64,000 bases of DNA from Chrysomallon squamiferum (Eukaryota > Mollusca > Gastropoda > Neomphalida > Peltospiridae). The position numbers and the translations under genes are program-made. Of the stretch, positions 53,080-64,000 are shown one piece after another; within the stretch, counting starts at the first letter, position 1; the number at the start of each line of letters is the position of its first letter. The stretch covers positions 41,412,152-41,476,151 of the forward strand of contig CM022665.1 of NCBI GenBank assembly GCA_012295275.1. Direction: 5' to 3'. Under the pieces are notes generated by a model that saw only the letters and a list, made by a program, of their open reading frames with translations, made no database searches and was not told where the DNA came from.

Positions 53080-53340
53080 TAGATCATATTATACACTGCA
53101 CCAAACTAAACTGGACTAAATCAAGCCCTACTACATCAAACCACACTCTACCAAACTCTATGATATTGCACCATGCCAAACGACACCATACATACCATAT
53201 TGCATGATATACTGCAAAATACCATACTGTACCTTACACATCTTACCACACCAAACAGTGCCATACTAAAGCACACAGTGTCACACCATACAACACCACA
53301 CAGTACAATAAAATACAGCATTTTATGACACCAACCATTG
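53080..53340. repeat. Degenerate CCA/CAC-rich stretch
   Basis: Irregular repetition of ACCATACC, ACACCA and CACTACC-like words gives a G-poor segment of one strand. No fixed period is visible. Confidence 0.55.
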
Positions 53341-54524
53341 TACTATTTTACTTAAAAATTGATTCTTCCAAAGATTTGTAGGATCCAACCCAAGGACTTA
53401 CTACTCTAACCCTGTGAAAGATGACAAACAGTTGTGAGAGTGATGACACTTGTATGTCTATTTGTTTGTGTGAGAGTATTTGTGTGTTTGGATGTGTGAC
53501 TGTTGGTGTCAGGGTATGTGTTTGTGTGTGTTTATGTGCATCTCTATGTGTCTAGCTATGTGTTTGCATGTGAGTTTAGGGTGTGCTTGTGTTAATATGT
53601 GCTTTTGTCTCTGTCTGTTTATGTTTCTGAATGTGTGTGTGAGAGTGTGTTTGTGTGTGTATATAAGGATGTTCTTGTATGTATGTATGGTCAATTTAAC
53701 ACACACATCTGTGAGGACAAGTCCTGTTTTTGAGCTGACTATAAATTATTTCACTTTGTATAATTGTGATTGTGCAGTAGCCATCATTTACAGCTTGACA
53801 GCTATCAGCCAGGTCTTTGGGGACCATCAACTTTCTTCTGTAATTACATGAAAAGCTTCTAAATGTGCAATCTGCTACTCCCCATACAAAATTAAGATGG
53901 ATAGATACATCTGTTTTTGATCTGTATCATTTCAGGTCCTGTTTAATGGCCAGTTTCACTGTTTCTTTCCTAATGACTTTTATTTCTTTTCCCCTTGGTT
54001 TTATTTAATTTTTTTTTTTCTGGGGAGGGGTTGAGGGAGTTACTGATGTTGTAGTTGTTGTTGGTTGTTTGTTATTATTATTTTAATCACTGAATTTCTG
54101 AGGGTGGTGAATAAGGCAAATCACATCACAGGCTTTATTCTTTATGATAAATTAAAACATCTGTATTGACCTATTTTTTAACATGGTTTTAATAAATGTC
54201 AGTTTCAAAAGAGAAACTGTATAAATATATCAAACACAGAAAATATTTTCAGTACTGTGAACATAAAATTTATTAAACTCTTTTCAAACTGGCAGTTTAA
54301 ATATATAGAAAGTATTCAATATCAGAAAGTAGTTTCAGTACCAACAAAATATGAATATTAACAAAAATTATTAATAACCTCTGAGAAAGGTATCACCATC
54401 AGTCAGCAAATACTTGAACTCTGGTAGAAGTTAGCAGTACCCAGACTATTAAATACTGGACCAGTGAAAGTGTCACACAACACACAAGAGATCTTCCTGT
54501 GACCAGCACACATCATAAGTCAGA

Positions 54525-55115
54525 CATGATTTTTACTGAAATGTTCAAGAGGTTGATGATCTGTTTTGTAAAAGTGTCTAGGATTATTACAAATCATTGC
54601 TGTTAAGACCACTGCTAAGTACCTGATCTGATCAGAATGCTGACCAAATATACAACACTGTAAGTCAAAGTCATGATTTCTACAGTGGTTACTGAAGTAT
54701 TTAAAATTTTAATACATTTTTAGAAAATACCTGTGTCTCTGAGTATTGTAAAACATTGCTGTTAAGCACTTGATCTGATAAGAATTGCAACCAAACATAC
54801 ATTGTTTGTAAAAGTTATGATCCTACAGCAGTTACTGAAGATATTCAAGAAGTCAGTGTGTTTTAAAAAAACATGTCTGTGTGTATGTTTTATAAAAGTA
54901 TCTGTGTCTTTGATTGTTATAAATTATTGAGTCAGGACCACTGCTATGCACCTGACCCAACTTAGAGAATTCGTAGTAAAAATCACAATTTCTGCAGAAG
55001 GTATTCAGAATGTTCATGTATTTTTTAAAAGCTATCTGTGGCTCTGATTATTACAAGCTGTTGAGGCCACTGTTAAGCACCTGATCTAATAAGAATTCAA
55101 AATTTATGTAAATGA
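54525..55115. repeat. Decayed tandem array, about 135-175-bp units
   Basis: Four units are anchored by GCTGTTAAG.CCACTGCTAAG and ACCTGATCTGATAAGAATT variants near 54599, 54751, 54929 and 55059. TTTCTACAGTGGTTACTGAA-like and AAAAGTATCTGTGTCTTTGA-like blocks lie between. Confidence 0.88.
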
Positions 55116-56320
55116 AAATATAGATGTTTTAGTCATTGTCTTCTTGGAAGTTAGGTGTTCTCTAACTTAAAGTTGTTAAATAAACCAGATTAAGTGAAAT
55201 TTTGTTAGCGTTGTCAACTCTTCTTTGGAATTATCTGGATTGTTTCACAATAAGTTAATTCTAATGTTAACTAAGTCAGATGGTGTACTGTCGACTTGTT
55301 TTAGTTGTGTGATTGATTTTGCAAAGACCATCTGTGAGTCTGTTTTAATTTCAAATATGTCCACTTTGTTATTATTATTATCACTGTTATTGTTGTTTTT
55401 GCTATTTTTTGTTTTGTTTTTTTCAATTTCTGTCCTAAAGATTCATCTATTTTAGATATATTTGTTTTGTTTATTTTCTTTTTCTTATTTTTATTTATTT
55501 ATTTATTAATTTTAATTTTGTTGTTATTAATTTTTTGTTTTATTTTATTTGATTTCTGTTTTTTCAATGCCAAAAAAAAACTCCCAAAATAATAATTATA
55601 ATAATAAATAAATAAAAAAAAAGGAAATAAAAACATTTTCATTACTACAACTTGTATCAGTGCAATAAGGTTGATAACCCATGTACCTAACAGCCTGTCT
55701 TGTTTTTTTGTTTTTATTGTGTGTTGCCATTAAATATTCATCTCTTCACTCAGTACTTCATTCCACAGGTTTTCGTTTCATGGTTCAGCAGTGTCTTACT
55801 TTCTTTACTGATCACTTGTTTCTGGGACAAAATAACATATTAAATTATTCACTGCAGAGACAGGTAATGAATGTCATTTAAGAATAAAAGACAGAAAAGA
55901 CAGACAGGAGATCCAGTGGGGAGAAAAGAAGAGAGAGAGAGAGCGAGAAAAAGCAAGAGAGAGAGAGAAAGAGATAGTGTGAGTGAGAGAGTATAACATA
56001 TTAAATTCTTCACCTCTGAGTAATGCCATCCATCAAAAAAAAGTTTGAAGCATGATAGAAGTAGATGAAACCCAGGCATGGAACTGAACTAATATGTGAT
56101 ATAGCACGCCAGAGACTCTGTTAAAACTCAGAGGACTGCCACTTCTAAAGCTGTTACTGTAGTTAAGGAGAGTCAAAATTGTGACTGCTACAGTTGTCAC
56201 CAGAGATACTAAAAATATTTTGAATTTGATGTACATTTAGTGGAAGCTAATGTCTTCACAGTCTTTCTTTTCATTGTATGTTTTGGGTCTTTTTATAATA
56301 ATAATAATAGTAGTAGTAGT

Positions 56321-56358
<38 letters not shown>

Positions 56359-56637
56359 AGTGATAATAATAATAATGATGATAAGAAGAAAAAAAAGAAG
56401 AAGAAGATGAAGAAGGATAAGAAGATTACCTTTCCAGAATATGCATTACAAATATTACCAGATAAAAGGTCATTTTTGTTTCATAGGTTTCATTTTTCAC
56501 ATTCTTTGACTCAAATGTCACAGTGAAAGAAATAATAAGTAAGGTTTTATTGCTTTTAATATGTGAAAACAAAAGGCAATGGCAATGATAACACTTATTA
56601 TAACAGCTTTTCATGTAAGAAATAATGTAGTTATACT

Positions 56638-56674
<37 letters not shown>

Positions 56675-59609
56675 TGGTTTGACTGAAAACGGTACAGCTA
56701 ACATCTCACATAGAAATATAAAACTTAATTTTTACATATTTTTACAAATCATTGTTTCATTCATAGGGTCCACACTTTCCTAATAGTAAAGTCTGGAATT
56801 TAACAGTCTAGTTAAAAACTGTATTGTTTTTTTAACAAAGGAGCAGATTTTCATCATATTGTGTAGTATACAGGTGTCCCCTGATCTGTTTTAGAGTGTA
56901 CAGTGACTGACAAATCCTTAAAAACATATTTTTGCAGATTTAAGATATTCTGTTGTGTTTCGAAAAGCTGTTTTAATTTCAAACGTGTCATTTGTGTCTT
57001 AACAAGTAACTGAGTTTTAGACTAAAATACCAGTGTTCATTGAACAAGTTCAAAGTATGTTAAGAAAATATTTGTTTTTATATTTATTTTATTTTTGTTG
57101 CTCTTGCTGCTGTTGTTGTTATTATTTTTATTAATTAATTAATTATTTTATTATATTGTAAATAATTTGAAATAGTATAAATTGTGTTTTTTTACATTGA
57201 TTTATTTTACTAAGTTCTGTTCTAATCATTATTATGAATTTATTACATAAGAATTACACTCAGTAGTCAGTTACAGTTTTGAGCTGGATTGCTATTTAAA
57301 AATAATAATTGTCATTTGTATTAACCATATAAGGAGATATTTGATTGCTGAATCTAGTACATTTTGTAATTTTGTAATGTATTTTTAAAATGTGGTTTTA
57401 ACCTTTTAAGGAGTTCCATGATGGCAGAAACTAATATACAAGAAAAACCTGCTTAACATCATTTTAGCCTCTGTCAAATTTCCTTTTGTGCTGCTTTTCA
57501 AAATAAATTCCAACTGACATTATTATGTCAGTCATCAGTTACACGTCATCATAATAAATAAATACATTTTTCCTCAAACATACATTTAAAATGAATAAAA
57601 TACATAAAAATACGTAACTCCCCCGATTAAAATACAATAAAAACACATTAAAAACAGAAAAATAAGTATACAGAATAAAATATTTTAAGGTAAATAACAT
57701 AATTTATTATTCTTCTATAAATTAAGACTTCTTTAAATCCTTTAATGCCTTAATTAATAAGCATTATATTATTTTGTGGTTTCTTTATGCTATTGTCAGA
57801 TATTTGTCATCTTGCGTGAGGCATTATTAAGGGCAAATCGCAAAGAAAAATGTTTTAATTTTATTAATTATGTTCATTGTTCTTTAAAATAAAAAAATAC
57901 GATTAAAATGTGTTTCTAGAATTCTTCAAGGTTTAACAATAGTTATATTATTTCATGGATTATTTATGCTTGTTTTATGCTGTTGTTATTTTTGAATCAT
58001 TACCTCCAGTCTGTGTCACAAACTGGCTTATGTCGCAGCTTCTGGAATCGGTTGATGACACAGGATAGTATATAACTGTCTTTGCAAAAAAAAAAAAAAA
58101 AAAGCTGTTTTAACTAGTTCTGTTTTGGTGTGGGTGTATGACAAAGTCTTTTGAATGCCATAACTGCTTTTACTGTTGGTTTCACATTAATAACTTAAAT
58201 ATGACAACACCTTACTCAACAGTTTTTCACTATGACAACCAAGATAATGCGTACTCAGTAACCTTTAAAACAAAACCGATCTTCTATCTGGTAATACTAC
58301 ACAATAACAAATGGTAATAATAAGAATAACTGGAGCAGCAGCAACAACAACAACAGCAGCAGCAATAATAATAATTTATAAAATAATAATAATAAAAATA
58401 TTTATTAATATTTGTGGATATATTCAAATACATGATGAATAATTCAATCTTATAGGATTATGTTAACAATCTTTATATGACATGATATGATGAAAAAAAA
58501 AAAAAAAAAAACTTAGAAGCTACAGCTTATTTTTGTTGCTTCATATATATATATATATATATACTGGTACACTCGTCTATTAGCAAAAGATACTGATAAA
58601 CAAGTAAAACTGCCATTTGCAAGTAACACAAGTATACTTAAGTCTCTGCAAAAACCCATTATTTTCATCTCCGAGCTTCGTTTTTGTAAATAACCAATTT
58701 ATTTTTATAATTCTTTGAATAAAATGTCCATTGGGTTAGTTAGTGCAGCACTGGATTATAGCTGCTCTTAATGTTTTAATGTTCATGAAGGAAAAAAGAA
58801 AAAAAAATGTTTTTGTTTTGTGTTTGGTTAAGGGGATGGTTTTTTGCTTTCAACTATTTGTGAATCATATTCAAAGATTTAGTTCTCTTATTATTACTAA
58901 CATTAATATTTCTGTTATTATTATTATTATTATTATTTTATTTCTTTTTAAATAGTAATTTTTTTCTAAAGTATTTGCAGAATGGTAATGCTTACAGCTG
59001 TGTAGGATTATATAAAATTATGTATATGTTAATAATAACATTGTGCATTTCTTTCTGTTAAATAATATTAGTATCCTTCTTTTTTCTTTCCTCTTCTTTT
59101 CCTTCTTTTCTAAAAATTTGTTATTTTTATTTTTTCAAATTCTTTTTATTAATTTGTTTTTAATATTTTTTACCAGTGTGAATATATGCATCCATAAATT
59201 CATTTTAATAAAACAATTTCTTTTTTAAAAAGAGTTGAGAATTGTTTATAGCAGATTAATTTAATTAGCTGTTACTGGTTCTGTGAAATTGGTGTTTTCT
59301 TAATTTGTTCATTTTGTCATGTATGCAGATGTAGATTGCAATTTAGAAATACTTAGATATAGAATGAAATAAGTGTGTGACAGAGAGAGGAAGAAGAAGG
59401 GAGGAAGGGGAAAAGAGAAAATGAAAGAAGGTGAGAGAGAATGAGAGATGGACAGAAGAGAGAAACAGAGACACAGAGACAGTTGAAAAGAGAGATAAAG
59501 ACAGAGATATTGTTTTTTCTTCTTCTCAATTTTTTCTTTTTATTTCCTTTTTTATTATTATTATTTTTTTTTTTTTCAGATGATTTATGATTTGATTTTA
59601 CTGTTTCAG
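55116..59609. other. AT-rich sequence upstream of the first CPSF2 exon seen
   Basis: Presumed CPSF2 intron. It contains a GA-rich segment (55930-55990), triplet repeats (56.3 kb), (AT)n tracts near 56652 and 58542, a purine-rich GAGA/GAAG segment at 59380-59510 and long T tracts. I searched it for the expected upstream exon of CPSF2 by eye and did not find one. Confidence 0.55.
56290..56420. repeat. (AGT)n(AGC)n and (AAG)n region
   Basis: ATA, AGT and AGC triplets run in series (about 56295-56360), followed by AAT and AAG triplets. Confidence 0.9.
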
Positions 59610-59777
59610 GTTGTTTTGGCCAGCACTCCAGATCTTCAGTGTGGCTTTTCTCGAGATCTGTTCATTGCCTGGTGTGGAATTGCCAAAAACAGTGTCATCC
59701 TGACAACCAGAACCTCACCAGGCACCCTTGCAAGATGGCTCATAGACAACCCACAGAACAAAACTGTTACCATGGAG
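59610..59777 (+). CDS. CPSF2: CPSF2 (CPSF100) internal exon a (partial gene)
   Basis: This exon encodes 56 codons of cleavage and polyadenylation specificity factor subunit 2, a nuclear subunit of the pre-mRNA 3'-end processing complex that partners the endonuclease CPSF73 but is itself catalytically inactive. The translation begins [18 protein letters not shown] and contains [15 protein letters not shown]; from family knowledge this aligns with the human segment starting [18 protein letters not shown] near the end of the beta-CASP region. It is preceded by a T-rich tract and an AG at 59608-59609 and followed by a GT donor at 59778. Both intron phases are 0. An in-frame ATG at 59580 lies in the upstream intron and is not a real start. 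The exons that should precede it, for the metallo-beta-lactamase and early beta-CASP regions, were not seen upstream. Confidence 0.96.
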
Positions 59778-60084
59778 GTTTGTAATCACATCTTCACAAA
59801 CAGTTACTAAGATACAAATAAACAGAGGTTAAGCTGAGAAAACACATAAATAAAAATAGTAATGTTCTTGAGCTGTACGCTTAAGAAAATACATTTTTAA
59901 AAGATTTTTTTATTTTTTAATTATTATTTTTTTATTTTTTTTTTTTTTTTTTTATTAATTAATTATTATTAATTTTGTTAGTATTTGTTATAAATATTTT
60001 AATTATTTTATTATTATTATTATTGTTATTTTACTGTTTTGATTTTTTTTTTTTTTATTTTTTTTTTTTATTTATTTATCAAAG

Positions 60085-60310
60085 TGGGGTTCAGAAAAAA
60101 ATCCTTCAAAAGAATTTTTGTCACTATAAATTCAGGATTTATTTCTGCTGGAGTCTTTTGGGTTTTTTTTCAAAGCCAAAAAAAACAGAAAAAAAGAAAG
60201 ACACCTGTATAGTGACAGTCCACAATTTAATGTGCAAGGTTACAGATATTTTCAAGCCTATGGGAAAGCACATATAAATCATTTTTTCTTGCTGATAACT
60301 GCATATCATG
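60085..60310 (+). mobile_element. Decayed SINE in CPSF2 intron
   Basis: CCTATGGGAAAGCACATATA (about 60257) followed by CTTGCTGATAACTGC matches the SINE body in sense with the gene. The left part is less certain. Confidence 0.5.
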
Positions 60311-60354
60311 ACAGCTGATTTCTTTTCTTTTCATCATAAAATTATGTGATTAAT

Positions 60355-60625
60355 GTTTATCATTAAGGAAAATTTAAAAGTTATTCTTTTCAAAATTTGC
60401 TTTTGCTTACATTTAAAATGAACAATTATTTATGTTAAATATGTTTATTTTTTTTTACTTTATTTACATATGAAGGAACATTAAGGAAAAATTAAAAGTT
60501 ATTCTTTTCAAAATTTGCTTTTGCTTTCATTTAAAATGAACACTTACTTTCCTGGATATATGAACATTAACAAAAAATTGTGTAGGTTGATATATTTTTT
60601 TAAAACTTGCATTTGCCTTCATATA
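60355..60625. repeat. About 118-bp tandem duplication in CPSF2 intron
   Basis: AAAAGTTATTCTTTTCAAAA followed by TTTGCTTTTGCTT and CATTTAAAATGAACA occurs near 60376 and near 60494. A third, weaker partial copy (GCATTTGCCTTCATATA) lies near 60611. Confidence 0.9.
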
Positions 60626-60770
60626 TAACCATTAGATTTTTTATAACATTACAAAAAAAACTTTAAAACTTTTTAATTTTTTTTTTATGAAACTTGTGTT
60701 TCACTGATGAAAGTGTTTATAAAATAATAACTATGATGTAAATGGTGTGTCTTTTTTTTGTTATTGACAG

Positions 60771-60874
60771 GTTCGAAGGCGTGTGAAGTTAGAAGGATCA
60801 GAACTGGAAGACTTCATGTCAAAAAAACACCAGAAAGAAGCCAGCGAAGCTAAATTGAAATCAGAAGCTAAAAT
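60771..60874 (+). CDS. CPSF2: CPSF2 internal exon b
   Basis: The translation starts VRRRVKLEGSELEDFM and continues into a lysine/glutamate-rich stretch (KKHQKEASEAKLKSEAK), matching the RKRVKLEGKELEEYL region and charged linker of animal CPSF100. The acceptor is CAG at 60768-60770 after a T-rich tract. The GT donor is at 60875-60876, giving 104 bp and an outgoing phase of 2. The donor context (AAAAT followed by GTAAAA) is not strong, but the split codon AT+T gives isoleucine and restores the frame in the next exon, which supports the call. The length fits a linker exon. The exon is too short to stand out as an open reading frame and was found by homology. Confidence 0.93.
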
Positions 60875-62261
60875 GTAAAATTTTACTCATTTCTTCTTCT
60901 TCTTCTCTTTTTTTCAATATAGCTTTTTCTCTATTTTATTCTTATTATTTTTGTATTATTTTTGTTTTTTGTTTTATTTTATTTTATTTTATTATTTTAT
61001 TATTTACATCATTTTTTGGGGAGTGGGGTCTGTAGCCAAGGCATGACTAGTCAAAAAAATCAATTCAAAATAATTCCCATTCTAGTTAATGCTCACAAAC
61101 TGATGTAATCTGCTTATGGGAAGGTGCATACACAGAAAATTCTTCTGCTGCTAATCTTTTTAATTTTTAGAATTTCTTTTTTTCTTTTTTTTAATTAGAG
61201 TTTTGAAAGCTTTATTGTTTTGGACATTCATTTTGTCATGTGTGGAATACCGAAATTATCATCTGAAAATAAAAAATACATATATATATATATATATGTA
61301 TATATATAAAAATATTAATAATATTCTTCAGACGGGCACCATAAGTCAAAAAACATTAAGCAGTAAATTAACATCAATGACTGCTTTAAGACACTAATGA
61401 AATTTCAAATATTTTCAGCCATCCCTTTGTGTGGTGTTGACATATTACCTATCATTATTTCACGTTATGTGAATTTATTTTGTAGTAGTTTTTTTTTTTG
61501 CCTGGGGAATTACACAAACAAACATTTATAAAGCGGGAGAAATGTCTTTATCAAAACCATCGGCGAAACAATCAGCATGTGTTGTTTGTTAAAACTGTGG
61601 AACAAGTCACTGTGTTTAAATAGTTACTTCATCAAGTAATGAAAATTACTCATAAAGTGAAACTGTATCATGCACCGAGAATGCTAATGTCATTCAGTAC
61701 TTTTTTTTTTTTTTTACAAAACTTTAAAATACATGTATAGCCAGCAATTGATTATTCAGTGGTTCGTTCATTTAGTCTCCCTTGCACTCGCTAACTCATG
61801 CACTCACTTGCTCACTTACTCAATTGTACTCAATTTTCTTAAAAATACCAACTCACTCTGATAGACAGACAAGACAACATGACTGATTAATTAATTAATT
61901 AATTAATTTCAAAATGGTGGCTGAATGAAAGTTCTTGTTTGATCTGTGACCCAAAAAAGAAATGTGTTCAGTAAATATTTAATGGGCTAGAGTTTTATTT
62001 AACTTTTTTTTTTTTTTTTTAATCAGGGCTATTTTAATTATTAAACTGTAAGGTAATAAAGTAATATTATTTTTTTATTTGATTATTTCCAGCACAAATG
62101 AATACTGGCTGATTTACAATATGGAATTTGTAGTGGTGGTGTAAAACCAAGTTCTCTTCTTAAAATTCTTCTTCTTCTGCTTCTTCTTTTTGTTGTTCTT
62201 CTTGTTTGTGTTGTTGCTACTGCTGTTGTTGTTATTATTATTATTGTCATCATTATTTCAG
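60875..62261 (+). other. CPSF2 intron with SINE remnant
   Basis: This intron of 1387 bp contains one SINE remnant (61018-61170), a short (TA)n tract near 61280-61308, an ATTA run near 61890 and long poly-T tracts. It ends in a CTT/GTT/ATT-rich pyrimidine tract before the acceptor. No exon is visible inside. Confidence 0.9.
61018..61170 (+). mobile_element. Decayed SINE in CPSF2 intron
   Basis: TCTGTAGCC near 61029, ATTCCCATTCTAG near 61072, CTTATGGGAAGGTGCATA near 61114 and CTGCTGCTAATC near 61145 occur in family order. The copy is in sense with CPSF2. Confidence 0.58.
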
Positions 62262-62367
62262 TGAGGAAGATGAGTCCAGTGAGGAGAGTGAGCCAGAGAT
62301 GGAAGTTGAGAATATATTTCCAATGAAAACAGTCAAAGGAAAACACGACCTGATGATGAAGAGTGAG
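62262..62367 (+). CDS. CPSF2: CPSF2 internal exon c (acidic linker)
   Basis: The exon encodes a serine/glutamate-rich acidic linker (EEDESSEESEPEMEVEN) followed by KGKHDLMMKSE. The latter matches the KTKHDLMMK motif that follows the acidic region of vertebrate CPSF100. The acceptor is CAG ending at 62261 after a T-rich ATT tract. The donor GT at 62368 follows GAG. It enters in phase 2 and leaves in phase 0; with the two bases carried from the previous exon it makes exactly 36 codons. The acidic linker is expected to be disordered and varies between species, whereas KHDLMMK is strongly conserved. Confidence 0.94.
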
Positions 62368-63429
62368 GTGTGTGATCGTTTCAAAAATACAATCTGTATT
62401 AAATCTGTGTTTTAGTCCTTGAATTTGTCTAGTCATTTTCCTACATGCTAAATATCTGAAGTATAATATTAATATTTCATTGATAAGGAACGTTTAAAAA
62501 GAAAAGCCCACGAAATGTTCAAAGAATATTATTTATTACCACGTATGTCAGATGTTTCAGCTGCAAGTAATAATGTTTAAATAAAACAGTTTTAAACATT
62601 GAAGCACAGAAACTCTTTGAAGTATAGTGTTGAAGTCCTTTGTCTTTTCCATGTATGCAAAATGTTACATATATTTTTGTGTCAATTAAATTTATTTAAT
62701 GAAGTCATTGAACTCAGCAGTAATATTTCTAGTATAGTAAATTTATATAATATTAAAGTAGTGATGCAGAAACATAGCATAAAGTGTTTAAAACATGTCT
62801 TTATCACTGCAAAATTTAAAAATTACACACACACACACACACACACAGACATACACAGACATACACATATTATATATTAACACGTGTAGATAACAAACAT
62901 ATACATTATGCAAAAAAATGGCCTAAATAAAATTATGCACTTATTATTTCTTTCTATTTCAGTATTTATTTATTTATTTATTTATTTAATGTATTTGTTA
63001 TTGTTGTGTTTCTTATTTCTTTTTGTACAAGATCAGTCTGAACAATAATAAAACATGACAACAACATAAACAAGTCTAAAAAAAGACCCGAAATCTGCCA
63101 TTTTGCTTTTATTTCCATTTGTGTTTAAGTTACAATAGTAAAAAAAAACAAAAACAAAAACAAAAACAAAAAAAAAAGATGTAGTAACTTTTGCTTGTTT
63201 ATCTTCATCAAGAATTAGTAAACTATCTGCAAAACTGCTGAATCAGGGTTTTTTTTTTTTTTTTTTGCAAAATATGTTTAGCATTTCTTGGCTAATATGC
63301 AAGGAAAGAAATAAAAGATGGCAGCTTTCATGAATCACAGCCCACTTACAATCATTTGCAAACTCGTAAAAATAACATGCCTGAAATAAACACTGGGCTG
63401 TTTTCAAATTGTTTTTTTTATGTTTTCAG
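62368..63429 (+). other. CPSF2 intron
   Basis: This intron of 1062 bp is AT-rich, with an (AC)n tract at about 62826-62850, a (TTTA)n tract near 62965-62990 and an (AAAAAC)n stretch near 63145-63170. No coding or RNA gene signal is seen. Confidence 0.9.
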
Positions 63430-63533
63430 GGTAAGAGTCGAACTGGTTTTTTCAAACAAGCTAAGAAGTCGCATCCCATGTACCCATACCACGAAGAGAA
63501 AATAAAATGGGACGAATATGGAGAGTTTATCAA
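63430..63533 (+). CDS. CPSF2: CPSF2 internal exon d (CPSF160-WDR33 docking segment)
   Basis: The translation includes [19 protein letters not shown] followed by [11 protein letters not shown], closely matching the human segment [13 protein letters not shown]...IKWDEYGE. From published structural work on the human complex, as I recall it, this stretch contains the mPSF-interaction motif by which CPSF100 binds the CPSF160-WDR33 recognition module. Relative to human, a tyrosine is replaced by histidine and a phenylalanine by tyrosine within the SYPMFP core. The acceptor is TTTTCAG ending at 63429 and the donor is GT at 63534-63535, leaving phase 2, so at least one more 3' exon lies beyond the window. 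Confidence 0.95.
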
Positions 63534-64000
63534 GTACGCCATTTTGTGACAGACAAATAGTATTCAGTTATTTCTGTTCTGTTTCAGGTTTTTGTTGTCG
63601 TATTAGTGGAGTTGTTTTTGTTTGTTTAATTTGTTGTTTTTTGGGGGGGGGGTTTTAAGAGTGGTTTCATAGATGGGGGTTGTGTTTTTTATTTTTTTTT
63701 TTTAAAGGAGAATTTTTTTTGTTTTTTTTTAAATTATTATTACTAATTTTGTTGTTGTTATTGTTAAAAAAAATTTTGTTATATCATTTATTTATTTTTA
63801 TTTATTTATGTATTTATTTATTTTTATCAGCTTATTGTAGTACAGAAGTAAATGACTAAATGTTTAAAAAATATCTACATATTTTATTATAATAACATTT
63901 TGCATGAAACCAGCTCTGTCACACTAGAGATTGCTTTTAACAGCAAGCAAATTATTTATGCAAGCACCTTCCCTTAGACTGTAAAACACAAAACACATTA
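63534..64000 (+). other. CPSF2 intron, continuing past the window
   Basis: This is the intron after the docking-segment exon. It begins with a GT donor, contains a G-run (about 63643-63652) and long T tracts, and ends in a reverse-orientation SINE remnant. The next exon should enter in phase 2 outside the window. Confidence 0.85.
63895..63990 (-). mobile_element. Decayed SINE, reverse orientation, at window edge
   Basis: The reverse complement reads CTAAGGGAAGGTGC followed by ATAAATAATTTGC and CTTGCTGTTA, matching the SINE body. The copy may continue past the end of the window. Confidence 0.5.

Larger units (their letters stand above)
59778..60770 (+). other. CPSF2 intron with poly-T tracts, SINE remnant and tandem duplication
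   Basis: This GT-AG intron of 993 bp is very T-rich in its first third. It holds a decayed SINE (60085-60310) and a roughly 118-bp tandem duplication (60355-60625). No further coding sequence is visible; the open frame near 59975-60277 is low-complexity and overlaps the SINE remnant. Confidence 0.9.

Noticed and set aside
59580-59609. ATG at 59580 as a CPSF2 start codon
   Set aside because: It lies before a T-rich tract and AG acceptor, and the encoded residues do not resemble CPSF100. The protein begins far upstream in all relatives.
62083-62436. 117-codon minus-strand frame
   Set aside because: It is antisense to a CPSF2 exon and a CTT/ATT-rich intron tract; arginine-rich composition comes from the triplet repeat.

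Overview
This window is AT-rich metazoan nuclear DNA, almost certainly from a mollusc and possibly a gastropod. The evidence is threefold. Four GT-AG exons of a conserved animal gene lie at the right end. Decayed copies of a tRNA-derived SINE are present that I recognise from molluscan genomes. The rest is dense with poly-A/T, (TG)n, (CTGT)n, (CTAT)n, (ACAT)n and (ATT)n tracts. No bacterial, viral or organellar gene organisation is present.

The only gene I can support is on the + strand at 59610-63533: four consecutive internal exons of CPSF2 (CPSF100), the catalytically inactive metallo-beta-lactamase/beta-CASP subunit of the pre-mRNA 3'-end cleavage and polyadenylation complex. They encode the end of the beta-CASP segment, an acidic/lysine-rich linker and the conserved segment that docks CPSF100 on the CPSF160-WDR33 module. 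The gene is partial at both ends. The reading frame is kept across all three internal introns, and the introns are about 1.0-1.4 kb. The 5' exons were not found in the preceding 59.6 kb.

The first 59.6 kb is either one very long CPSF2 intron or a region whose exons I could not see. It holds three kinds of material. (1) Simple repeats and poly-T tracts. (2) About a dozen unrelated, locally confined tandem arrays with units of about 85-185 bp, all decayed, plus two cleaner minisatellites: 25-bp units with a 150-bp higher-order period at 15.8-16.2 kb, and 35-bp units with a 70-bp higher-order period at 27.4-28.0 kb. (3) About fifteen islands of 200-500 bp of complex, CpG-containing, non-coding sequence that stand out sharply and look like candidate conserved non-coding or regulatory elements. 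These are densest at 45.5-52.9 kb. One contains a near-consensus CTCF site.

The most striking item is a 73-bp perfect inverted match between 1485-1557 and 36689-36761, with weaker homology on both sides, in a window where other repeats have heavily diverged. No RNA gene, CRISPR array, origin or complete mobile element was found.
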